This document shows, in pieces, positions 21,048 to 28,316 of a stretch of DNA of 64,000 nt. Where the stretch lies: the NCBI RefSeq assembly GCF_012931685.1, contig NZ_JABANC010000007.1, positions 1 to 64,000 of the forward strand, given 5' to 3'. Every line of letters begins with the position of its first letter. Positions within the stretch are counted from its first letter, which is position 1. The stretch comes from Hanstruepera ponticola (GTDB lineage Bacteria; Bacteroidota; Bacteroidia; Flavobacteriales; Flavobacteriaceae). The position numbers and the translations under genes are program-made. The notes beneath the pieces were generated by a model. The model saw only the letters and a program-made list of their open reading frames with translations, was not told where the DNA came from and did not search any database.

Positions 21048-21827
21048 TTAGTCTTTCAATTCTTTATTAATAGCAAAAATTAAGCTATCAGAATAGTTAA
21101 TAATTTGTTCCATCTTTTTGAAATTAGCCTGTTGACCACCTTCAATTAAAGCCAAACCAATTTGTATGTTTTGGTATTTTTCTGAATTTTTATCAAAAAA
21201 CCAAGTGTAGTTATTAATTTTAAAATTTAGACTGTCTTTATTATAGTCAAGTATCATTTTATAATATCCATCTCGCATAATACGAAATCCCTCGCGCATA
21301 GTTTCTGAATTTCCTTTGTTGTACAATTCCTCTCTTTCACAGCGTTTATAATATTTTTTAATAGCATTTATTAGTGAATCAGACCCGATAGTATAGAGCT
21401 TTCCTGTATTAATTAATTCCTCATATGTACTATTATGTAAATTTAAATAGGCTCCGCCAGCACCCAGATTGTTATTTAAAATAAATTCCAAATCAGATTC
21501 TTGCAAACCTCGATACGTTAATTTAAATAATGAGTCACAGTTAGAGAGTGCCTTTTCTAATGGTATATAATTTTTTGGTAGTTCAGCAGATTCAAAAGCT
21601 AAAATCTTCATACGATTTTTATTCATTTCTAAATCGTTAATAATTTTCTCCAAAAAGACCTTATTGCTCGATTTCATAAGCCTTTTTGAGTTCCAATTAT
21701 TTATTTGAAGTGCCAATAAAATGCCGATGACAACCAGAACAATTTCTCCAATAGCATACTTAATATATTTACTGGTTTTATTTTCCATTAGTAATGACTG
21801 CCGTATGTGGCGAAAGAATTTAATCAT
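21048..21827 (-). CDS. DUF6090 family protein, array member E
   Basis: A 259-residue paralogue with the tail MIKFFRHIRQSLLMENKTSK. The outer domain has an insertion of about 11 residues before the signature (LGAGGAYLNLHN), so NTGKLYTIGSDSLINAI falls at 140-156 rather than near 130. The Leu-Arg pair is Leu-Ile. The start overlaps the TGA of member D by 4 bases (ATGA), a classic coupling overlap, and member F starts 2 bases after its TAA. Confidence 0.86.
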   Translation of the reverse strand: MIKFFRHIRQSLLMENKTSKYIKYAIGEIVLVVIGILLALQINNWNSKRLMKSSNKVFLEKIINDLEMNKNRMKILAFESAELPKNYIPLEKALSNCDSLFKLTYRGLQESDLEFILNNNLGAGGAYLNLHNSTYEELINTGKLYTIGSDSLINAIKKYYKRCEREELYNKGNSETMREGFRIMRDGYYKMILDYNKDSLNFKINNYTWFFDKNSEKYQNIQIGLALIEGGQQANFKKMEQIINYSDSLIFAINKELKD

Positions 21828-22567
21828 TTTTCGAGTTTTTCTATTTCTTGATCTATTTTAGAAATTAGGTTATTGGCCTTTTTATTAAAGTTTTCAAATC
21901 TTTTATATGACCTTAACTGCCTGTAGCCTATTTCTGTACAAACATTATAAAATTCTTCATCTTGCATCATGGTTTCGTAATCAGTAGGAACATACGGCAA
22001 ATATTCCTGGTTGAGTGTTATATTTCTACGTAGATACTTTTTTGCAAGTGGTAGAAATAATGTTGTATTAATTTGATTCATACTTGACATGTCTGAATTA
22101 TCCAAAATGTCCATTTCAACTTCAATGAGATTGATAATTTCTCTTCTTAATGGTGTACTAGATATTAGATTGACGCCAATACTTTTAAGGTTTTCAAATC
22201 CAGCATAGGTGAAATCCGGGTCCCAATAACCCGAGAAATTAGAAAAATAAACCAGCAAACTGTCATTAAAGGGCGTTTTGTTTTCGTAAAATTCTATGAT
22301 TTTTGTATTATTAGATAGGCTGGATTTTGTATGCTTAATGCCTTCTGTTAAATTACTAATATTATCTTTAAGGTCACTTTTTATATCCTTTAAGATACTT
22401 ATTTCTAGTTGTATTTTTTTTCGACTTTCGTTCCAATTATTTATTTGCAAGGCAATCAAAATACCTATAACAACCAGAACAATTTCACCAATAGCGTATT
22501 TGATGTATTTACCAGTTTTGTTTTCACTCATAAGGTTTAAGCGTATTTTTCGAAAAAAATTAATCAT
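21824..22567 (-). CDS. DUF6090 family protein, array member D
   Basis: A 247-residue paralogue beginning MINFFRKIRLNLMSENKTGK, the only member with Asn at position 3. The signature LKSIGVNLISSTPLRREIIN lies at 127-146. A Trp-rich approach (SGYWDPDFTYAGFE) precedes it, comparable with AVWDPSLY of member A. The C-terminal 40 residues are helical (NNLISKIDQEIEKLEK). It overlaps member C by 8 bases and ends in the only TGA stop of the overlapping copies. Confidence 0.86.
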   Translation of the reverse strand: MINFFRKIRLNLMSENKTGKYIKYAIGEIVLVVIGILIALQINNWNESRKKIQLEISILKDIKSDLKDNISNLTEGIKHTKSSLSNNTKIIEFYENKTPFNDSLLVYFSNFSGYWDPDFTYAGFENLKSIGVNLISSTPLRREIINLIEVEMDILDNSDMSSMNQINTTLFLPLAKKYLRRNITLNQEYLPYVPTDYETMMQDEEFYNVCTEIGYRQLRSYKRFENFNKKANNLISKIDQEIEKLEK

Positions 22568-23315
22568 TTAAATTCATTAATTCTATATTTATTTGGTCTA
22601 AACACTCTAATACTTTCGCTTCCAAATTTCTGTAGTTATTTAACATATATACTCTCAAATCTTCATTCATCACTAACGCATTTTTAAATTCTTCGTCTTT
22701 TTTAAGGGCTTCAAAATTTATTGGTCTGCCTAACTGCTCACCTGCTTTGAGGTCTTTGCTTAAATCTTTCTTCACAGAAATTCTCTTTAACACAGCTGGC
22801 ATAACAATTTGATATTGTAATGCATGGTCGTCTTGGATTTCAAAATCAATGACATTTTGATAATGAAATGAATAAAGCTTCGTAATTGTCTGCCGCAAAT
22901 CATCATTTGAAATAATTTCAAGTCCGCGAGATTTTAGAGTTTCATAGGCACTATAATTCACAACAGATCTTGTGGTATATAGCAGACTTCCGTAATAAAC
23001 ATCTAACGAGTCTGAATACGCATCTTGCTCATTTAGGCTTTGCAAAACGACTTGACAGGCCTTCAGTCTTATCTTATTAAACTCTATATTAAACCTAACA
23101 TCTCCTAGGTCAGTTTGTAAATTATTTGCAATTTCTTGCAGATATTTTATTTGAATTTTCTTTAGCTGATTGTTATTATTCCAATTACTAACTTGTAATG
23201 CTATTAGAATTCCAATAACAACGAGGATAATTTCACCAATGGCGTATTTGAAATACTTACCCGTTTTATTTTGTTCTAGAAGTGATTTGCGGATATGTCT
23301 AAAGAATTTAATCAT
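22560..23315 (-). CDS. DUF6090 family protein, array member C
   Basis: A 251-residue paralogue. The start at 23315 is chosen because it gives the family start MIKFFRHIRKSLLEQNKTGK. An upstream in-frame ATG at 23336 would add MIKQYKT and overlap member B. The span ends ALQVSNWNN. The signature LKSRGLEIISNDDLRQTITK lies at 127-146. Member C starts 4 bases after the stop of member B, and its own Asp-stop is formed by the start of member D. Confidence 0.85.
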   Translation of the reverse strand: MIKFFRHIRKSLLEQNKTGKYFKYAIGEIILVVIGILIALQVSNWNNNNQLKKIQIKYLQEIANNLQTDLGDVRFNIEFNKIRLKACQVVLQSLNEQDAYSDSLDVYYGSLLYTTRSVVNYSAYETLKSRGLEIISNDDLRQTITKLYSFHYQNVIDFEIQDDHALQYQIVMPAVLKRISVKKDLSKDLKAGEQLGRPINFEALKKDEEFKNALVMNEDLRVYMLNNYRNLEAKVLECLDQINIELMNLND

Positions 23316-23319
23316 TGTT

Positions 23320-24048
23320 TTATATTGTTTTATCAATAAGTGAAATGATATCTTCGGCTTCTTTAATAATTGGTACTATTACTCTATAGTTATTCCAATA
23401 AATATCACCTTCAATATCCAGTAATTTTAGTAAGTCTTTATTAGATTTTAAGTCCTTTGTATTTAAGCGAGCTCTTACATACCAAGTTTTTCCATTTACA
23501 TAACTAAGTTCAAGAACCTTTTCACGTAATTTCACCCTTTGAGTGTACGTTTCGTTATATTCTTTAATAAGTTCTTTACCACGTGGCAACCTATTTTCAT
23601 AAAAACGTATCAATCTATTTCTTAATGAATCATTAGTTATTTTATCTAAACCTATTGCTTTTAAAGATTCGTATGCACCTTTATCATATGTAAAAAGTAT
23701 ACCTGTACTCGCATCATTAAAATTCTTTCTAATAATACTATCATGTGCTTTTTCATTACTGTGCATATTTTTTATCAAGTTCTCTATTCCCTTTCTTTTC
23801 GGTAATATTCGCTCTTCCAATATGGATTGATTTCGTTCTAAATCTAGTTGTATAGAAGTTTTAATTTCTTTTAAAATTTTGGTTTGAAACTGGTTGCTTT
23901 TTCGGTTTTCATTCCAATTGTTAATCTGCAAAGCAATGAGAATACCAATAACCACTAGAAAAATCTCACCTATGGCGTATTTAAAATATTTGGATGTTTT
24001 ATTTTCCATAAGGAGTGATTTACGAATATGACGGAAGAATTTAATCAT
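23320..24048 (-). CDS. DUF6090 family protein, array member B
   Basis: A 242-residue paralogue, the shortest. It has the anchor MIKFFRHIRKSLLMENKTSK, the span and NNWNENRK, and the signature LKAIGLDKITNDSLRNRLIR at 129-148. The start at 24048 is set by homology; an in-frame ATG at 24075 would add nine residues. A 17-base tandem duplication covers the start codon region, and this is the only junction in the array with a real gap (55 bases after member A). Confidence 0.84.
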   Translation of the reverse strand: MIKFFRHIRKSLLMENKTSKYFKYAIGEIFLVVIGILIALQINNWNENRKSNQFQTKILKEIKTSIQLDLERNQSILEERILPKRKGIENLIKNMHSNEKAHDSIIRKNFNDASTGILFTYDKGAYESLKAIGLDKITNDSLRNRLIRFYENRLPRGKELIKEYNETYTQRVKLREKVLELSYVNGKTWYVRARLNTKDLKSNKDLLKLLDIEGDIYWNNYRVIVPIIKEAEDIISLIDKTI

Positions 24049-24079
24049 GATTATACATTTTACATGATTATACATTTTA
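24046..24079 (-). repeat. 17-bp perfect tandem duplication at the start of member B
   Basis: CATGATTATACATTTTA occurs at 24046-24062 and again at 24063-24079 (given on the + strand). The copy nearest the gene contains the start codon of member B. In the outer copy the equivalent ATG is directly followed by TAA. Confidence 0.85.
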
Positions 24080-24103
24080 ACTATAGAAACAAAAACTCAC
24101 AGA

Positions 24104-24847
24104 TTAATCCTCATAGGTTTCGCATTCACTTATTATTTCAAGATGCAATTGCTTGGCATCGTTATAGAATCTCAAAATAAATCTATTCTGAAAAACCCTA
24201 TTTACCAAAACATTCTCATAGGATTTTAATTTAAGAAGTTCTTCATTAGAACCTTCAAAATTTGAAATGCCGTAGCCCAATGGATCTCCTGAAGTTAAGT
24301 TTTTCACAATAGCATGTTCTTCCAAATACTCAAAATATTTTTTTCCTCCCGAAATATAAAAATCGTACCAGCTTAACAAATTGCTGTAAAAACTTTCCCA
24401 CTCAATCAATCGTTCCTTTAAATTATTATTGGAAAGCTTAGAAAGTTTTCCAGAATTCTTTATGTTACTCAAAGTGTATAGACTAGGATCCCAAACTGCC
24501 ATCCTGAAGGTCATTCCAATAAGGCTATCAACTTTCCCTAAATCGCCTTCCATGTAGTCTGGACCAATATGGTCTAATAAAACATTTCCTGCATTGATAA
24601 ACGCTTCCACATTACTCATATTAGACTCTAGATCGATTAAGTTCTTCTGGAATTCCAACTTAAGACTAGCTATGGTTGCTTTTTCTTCTTTTAAGGTTTT
24701 TCTACCTTCATTCCAATTGTTGATTTGGAGCGCAATGAGAATACCAATAACCACAAGAATGATTTCGCCTAAAGCATACAGTAAGTATTTAGAAAACTTG
24801 TTTTCTGCCAATAGGTGTTGGCGTATTTTTCTGAAGAATTTAATCAT
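24104..24847 (-). CDS. DUF6090 family protein, array member A (first)
   Basis: A 247-residue paralogue and the promoter-proximal gene of the array. The tail MIKFFRKIRQHLLAENKFSK and span YLLYALGEIILVVIG are slightly different from the rest (KFSK for KTxK). The signature NSGKLSKLSNNNLKERLIEW is at 131-150, preceded by FRMAVWDPSLY. The outer part is helical and ends ECETYED. A weak -7-like box lies 20 bases upstream of the ATG. Function unknown; the single span with a short basic tail and a large C-terminal domain suggests an N-in, C-out topology. Confidence 0.86.
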   Translation of the reverse strand: MIKFFRKIRQHLLAENKFSKYLLYALGEIILVVIGILIALQINNWNEGRKTLKEEKATIASLKLEFQKNLIDLESNMSNVEAFINAGNVLLDHIGPDYMEGDLGKVDSLIGMTFRMAVWDPSLYTLSNIKNSGKLSKLSNNNLKERLIEWESFYSNLLSWYDFYISGGKKYFEYLEEHAIVKNLTSGDPLGYGISNFEGSNEELLKLKSYENVLVNRVFQNRFILRFYNDAKQLHLEIISECETYED

Positions 24848-24867
24848 ATAGTTGGCTGTTTTATGTC

Positions 24868-24875
24868 TAAAGATA
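24868..24875 (-). promoter_or_regulatory. Weak -7-like box for the DUF6090 array
   Basis: TATCTTTA on the minus strand is one base from TAnnTTTG and lies 20 bases upstream of the member A start codon, between it and the terminator of the preceding gene. No convincing -33 element was seen. Confidence 0.35.
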
Positions 24876-24890
24876 AGTAATTTATAAAAT

Positions 24891-24917
24891 AAAAAAAGCC
24901 AGCTTAAAAACTGGACT
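24891..24917 (-). terminator. Intrinsic terminator after the beta-barrel gene
   Basis: On the minus strand AG-CCAG pairs with CTGGCT (one bulged T) around an 8-base loop, followed by seven T. It isolates the DUF6090 array from the gene at 24943-25704. Confidence 0.75.
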
Positions 24918-24942
24918 TCAATTATTTATCAATAAATAAAAC

Positions 24943-25704
24943 TCAAAAAGTTTTAATCACTCTTAATACTGCTGAAGCTTCTGTTTCTGAATCTTCAAAT
25001 CTAGGACCTAGACCAAACTGAAATGCCAGTCCACTATCAAATTCATAATGCATTTGAGGCAGCACCAATAGTGACATCTCATTATTATCACGTCCTTGCA
25101 GCGTTGGGTCTGTGTTATTAAACTCCAAACCTAGAACTATATGTTCATTTAAATCTGCAAATACCGATGCATTCAATAAAATAGTTTCTTTTTTAGCTGG
25201 AGCATCAGATCCTGCTTCCAACATTACACCAAAAAGACCAAGTGTACTCCACGTTTCATTAAACCTATAGGCCGGCACATAAAGAAAACTAAATTCAGTT
25301 ATATTATCATGTAGCATGGTCTCTCCAATTATCTGAATACCATGTATATATTTATTATTTTTTGATTGTCCAATGGTCCATTGTATGGCTATTTTTACCG
25401 CTTCCAACTCAAAATTTTCAAAAGGCAACTCTAATTCTACCGCAAAACCATCAAATAAAGCATATTCAACTTCAGGTGCCCACTCGACTTCTCTTGATGA
25501 TATATTATTTATTGGAAAATCTGCAAGTGCATTTATTTCTAACTCACCTTTTTTTGCTCCTAATCCGCGTACTAAATCAAACATAAGAGGTTCAGGAATA
25601 CTAACAGTTTCAACAACATCAGTCTCTTGTGCAAATGATTGATTATTGGGAAACAGAATTGTGATTAAAAGGATTCCAATTAACAAATTTTTAAAATGAG
25701 TCAT
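24943..25704 (-). CDS. Outer-membrane beta-barrel-like protein of unknown function
   Basis: A 253-residue exported protein with a signal peptide (residues 1-25, cleavage near SFAQE). The mature part consists of alternating hydrophobic/polar strands: WAPEVEYALFDGFAVELELP, IAIQWTIGQSK, EFSFLYVPAYRF, TLGLFGVMLEAG, HIVLGLEFNNTDP, LAFQFGLGPRFE. This fits an outer-membrane barrel resembling the family of putative transporters found beside aromatic-degradation genes, but that link is weak. The C-terminal residue is Phe, as in many barrel proteins. It is transcribed alone between the asnB terminator and its own. Confidence 0.65.
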   Translation of the reverse strand: MTHFKNLLIGILLITILFPNNQSFAQETDVVETVSIPEPLMFDLVRGLGAKKGELEINALADFPINNISSREVEWAPEVEYALFDGFAVELELPFENFELEAVKIAIQWTIGQSKNNKYIHGIQIIGETMLHDNITEFSFLYVPAYRFNETWSTLGLFGVMLEAGSDAPAKKETILLNASVFADLNEHIVLGLEFNNTDPTLQGRDNNEMSLLVLPQMHYEFDSGLAFQFGLGPRFEDSETEASAVLRVIKTF

Positions 25705-25749
25705 AGATATTTGTAATCTTTAGAGTAAAGATACTTCATTAAAAAATAA

Positions 25750-25775
25750 AAAAACCAACTCACTTGTTGGTTTTT
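25750..25775 (-). terminator. Intrinsic terminator after asnB
   Basis: A perfect 10-bp stem, AAAAACCAAC at 25750-25759 and GTTGGTTTTT at 25766-25775, with a 6-base loop, begins 4 bases after the asnB stop. Confidence 0.88.
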
Positions 25776-25778
25776 ATT

Positions 25779-27440
25779 CTAATAGGCATCATCGTGTACT
25801 TTCGCGACTGCTCTTCCAGATGGGTCGTTCATGTTCTTGAATGCTTCATCCCACTCTAAAGCTATTTTTGTACTGCATGCCACACTAGGTTCCTGTGGTA
25901 CGCATTTAGCTGCAGCATCACTTGGAAAATGGTCTTCAAAAATGGAGCGATAATAAAACTCTTCTTTGTTTTGCGGAGTTTGTATTGGGAATCGGAAATG
26001 TGCATTAGCCATTTGATCATCTGAAACATCCCTTTCTACCACTTCTTTTAAGGTATCAATCCAACTATAGCCCACACCATCACTAAATTGTTCTTTTTGT
26101 CTCCAAGCTACACTTTCTGGTAACATATCTTCAAACGCTTTACGAATTACCCATTTTTCCATGCGTTCACCATTTATCATTTTATCTTCCGGGTTGATTC
26201 GCATAGCTACATCCATAAATTCTTTATCTAAAAACGGCACACGACCTTCAATTCCCCAAGCTGCTAAACTCTTATTAGCACGTAAGCAATCGTACATATG
26301 AAGTTTGCTTAATTTCCTCACTGTTTCTTCATGAAATTCTTGAGCATTTGGTGCTTTATGAAAGTATAAATAACCACCAAATAATTCGTCTGCACCTTCA
26401 CCAGACAAAACCATTTTTATTCCCATAGATTTAATAACACGAGCCATTAAATACATGGGTGTACTGGCGCGAATGGTTGTAATATCATAAGTTTCTAAAT
26501 TGTAAATCACATCTCGAATAGCGTCTAACCCTTCTTGTATGGTGAATTTAATTTCGTGATGAACTGTTCCTATGTGATTAGCTACTTTACGAGCAGCAGC
26601 CAAATCCGGTGACCCTTCCAATCCTACGGAAAAACTATGCAATTGCGGCCACCAAGCTTGCTCTTTGTCATCTGCTTCAATACGCCGTTCAGCATACTTT
26701 TTGGCAATTGCTGATGTTATTGACGAGTCTAAACCTCCTGACAACAGTACACCATAAGGCACATCACTCATAAGTTGTCTATGAACAGCATCTTCTAATG
26801 CTTGTCTAATTTTAGCAATTTCTGTTCTATTGTCTTTAACAGCTTCATAATCTTCCCAATCACGTTTGTACCATTGTACAAACTGTCCATCTTTACTTGA
26901 TAGATAATGACCCGGAGGAAATAATTCAATTTTTGAACAAACCCCTTCTAAAGCCTTAAGTTCCGAAGCAACATAAAAGGTACCATGCTTGTCCCAACCT
27001 ATATATAAAGGAATAATTCCCATATGGTCTCGCGCCACAAAATATTCATCCTTATCAACATCGTAAATAGCAAAACCAAAAATGCCGTTCATGTCATCAA
27101 CAAAATCAACTCCTTTTTTCTTATATAGTGCCAAAATCACTTCACAGTCACTTTCGGTTTGAAACTTGTAATCAGGAAATTGCTTTCTCAATTCTCTATG
27201 ATTATATATTTCGCCATTAGCCGCCAGTATGAGTTTTTTATCTTCACTCAATAAGGGTTGTTTACCTGAAGTCGGGTCGACAATAGCCAATCGTTCATGA
27301 GCTAAAATAGCTTTGTCATTATCAAATATTCCACTCCAATCAGGTCCTCTATGACGAATAGTTTTTGCCATCTCTAATATTTGAGGTCTTAATTCCTCTG
27401 TATTTTGTTTTAAATCAAAAGCACATACAATTCCGCACAT
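25779..27440 (-). CDS. asnB: Asparagine synthase B, glutamine-hydrolysing
   Basis: AsnB makes asparagine from aspartate, ATP and glutamine. The start at 27440 is fixed by chemistry: it places Cys2 of MCGIVCAFD as the N-terminal nucleophile after Met removal, whereas the ATG at 27470 would bury it. The 553-residue product has a class II glutamine amidotransferase domain (about 1-190, with RHRGPDWSG, NGEIYNH and ESDCEVIL) and the synthetase domain with the PP-loop SGGLDSS and GEGADELFGGY. Length matches bacterial AsnB. The upstream region carries palindromes shared with the divergent DUF2911 gene. Confidence 0.96.
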   Translation of the reverse strand: MCGIVCAFDLKQNTEELRPQILEMAKTIRHRGPDWSGIFDNDKAILAHERLAIVDPTSGKQPLLSEDKKLILAANGEIYNHRELRKQFPDYKFQTESDCEVILALYKKKGVDFVDDMNGIFGFAIYDVDKDEYFVARDHMGIIPLYIGWDKHGTFYVASELKALEGVCSKIELFPPGHYLSSKDGQFVQWYKRDWEDYEAVKDNRTEIAKIRQALEDAVHRQLMSDVPYGVLLSGGLDSSITSAIAKKYAERRIEADDKEQAWWPQLHSFSVGLEGSPDLAAARKVANHIGTVHHEIKFTIQEGLDAIRDVIYNLETYDITTIRASTPMYLMARVIKSMGIKMVLSGEGADELFGGYLYFHKAPNAQEFHEETVRKLSKLHMYDCLRANKSLAAWGIEGRVPFLDKEFMDVAMRINPEDKMINGERMEKWVIRKAFEDMLPESVAWRQKEQFSDGVGYSWIDTLKEVVERDVSDDQMANAHFRFPIQTPQNKEEFYYRSIFEDHFPSDAAAKCVPQEPSVACSTKIALEWDEAFKNMNDPSGRAVAKVHDDAY

Positions 27441-27510
27441 AATTCTTCTATTATTATAATTATGAAACAAATATGATTCTAAATATACTAATTATAAACT
27501 TATTTTTATA

Positions 27511-27563
27511 TTTTAATTATAATTAAAAACTAAATATCCATTATTTGTATATAATTATAATTA
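27511..27563. promoter_or_regulatory. Repeated palindrome in the asnB/DUF2911 divergent region
   Basis: TAATTATAATTA, a perfect 12-bp palindrome, occurs at 27514-27525 (extended to an 18-bp perfect palindrome at 27511-27528) and at 27552-27563, 38 bases apart. A partial third copy is near 27452-27463. The whole 259-base intergenic region is extremely A/T rich, so chance palindromes are more likely here than elsewhere. Confidence 0.45.
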
Positions 27564-27699
27564 AATTACAACACAAAGAATATTTCACTTTAAAATGTAA
27601 ACTTTATCAAAATCTTTCGACTGTTGGATAACTATTCTATAACTTTAAAAATTATTAATTAACCCATTTCCAATTCAATGGAAATTCAAACTATTCCAA

Positions 27700-28245
27700 A
27701 TGAAAAAAACATCAATTATTTCAACAATTACCATGGCATTCGTCATGTTATTAGCCATGAATGCTTCTGCGCAAGATTTTGAAGGATTAAACAAAAGTCC
27801 TATGGATGCAGCCTCTTTCCCATCGAGCTACAAAGTATCCGATAAACTCATAAAAATAGTGTATAGTAGGCCACAATTAAAGGATCGTGAAATCAGTAAA
27901 CTAGCACCTAATGGCGAGGTTTGGCGCACTGGTGCCAATGAAGCTCCTGAATTAACCTTATACACAGACATGAATTTAGGTGATACCAAAGTATCAGCTG
28001 GAACATATACTTTTTTTGTTATTCCTGGTGAGAAAGAATGGACAGCTATAATTAGTAAAGACTTAAATGTTTGGGGAAGTTATTATTACAACCAAGCTAA
28101 TGATGTAGCACGATTAAAAGTTCCAGTAACAACTGGAAAGGATGTGCTTGAAGCGTTCTCTATAGCATTTGAAGGTGTAGACAATGGCGTTCATATGCAT
28201 TTAGGATGGGGAACTACTAGAGTTGCTGTACCGTTTACAAAATAA
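27700..28245 (+). CDS. DUF2911 domain exported protein
   Basis: A 181-residue exported protein. The signal peptide covers about residues 1-24 (cleavage after NASA, before QDF). The body matches DUF2911: SDKLIKIVYSRPQLKDREI, PNGEVWRTGANEAPELTLY, AGTYTFFVIPGEKEWTAI, and a C-terminal FSIAFEGVDNGVHMHLGWG. Members are small periplasmic or surface proteins of Bacteroidota with no known activity. It has its own terminator and is divergent from asnB. Confidence 0.88.
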   Translation: MKKTSIISTITMAFVMLLAMNASAQDFEGLNKSPMDAASFPSSYKVSDKLIKIVYSRPQLKDREISKLAPNGEVWRTGANEAPELTLYTDMNLGDTKVSAGTYTFFVIPGEKEWTAIISKDLNVWGSYYYNQANDVARLKVPVTTGKDVLEAFSIAFEGVDNGVHMHLGWGTTRVAVPFTK

Positions 28246-28268
28246 TCTACTGAAATTACATTCCTACT

Positions 28269-28298
28269 AAAAACGCCTTGATTTCTCAAGGCGTTTTT
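28269..28298. terminator. Bidirectional intrinsic terminator
   Basis: A perfect 13-bp stem, AAAAACGCCTTGA at 28269-28281 with TCAAGGCGTTTTT at 28286-28298, encloses the tetraloop TTTC. It serves the converging DUF2911 and S74-protein genes. Confidence 0.92.
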
Positions 28299-28316
28299 AA
28301 CTATTAAAAATTATAG

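Larger units (their letters stand above)
17316..24847 (-). repeat. Ten-copy tandem DUF6090 gene array with conserved ~130-bp 5' units
   Basis: The first 130 or so bases of each copy, encoding tail, span and NNWN, remain alike at nucleotide level and recur ten times, ending at 18050, 18786, 19513, 20294, 21045, 21827, 22567, 23315, 24048 and 24847. Spacing is about 730-800 bases. The remaining 600 bases of each unit have diverged so far that only a short signature near residues 125-150 is still readable. The pattern is that of old tandem duplication with strong divergence of the outer domain, or with continued exchange among the 5' ends. Confidence 0.85.

Noticed and set aside
17316-24847. Regular repeats of about 750 bases considered as CRISPR or rearrangement-type phase-variation locus
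   Set aside because: Each unit is an intact, separately started gene. There are no short direct repeats with spacers, no recombinase, and no silent promoterless cassettes.
25362-25642. Overlapping + strand open frames opposite the beta-barrel gene
   Set aside because: Low-complexity antisense frames without signal, motif or upstream start context.
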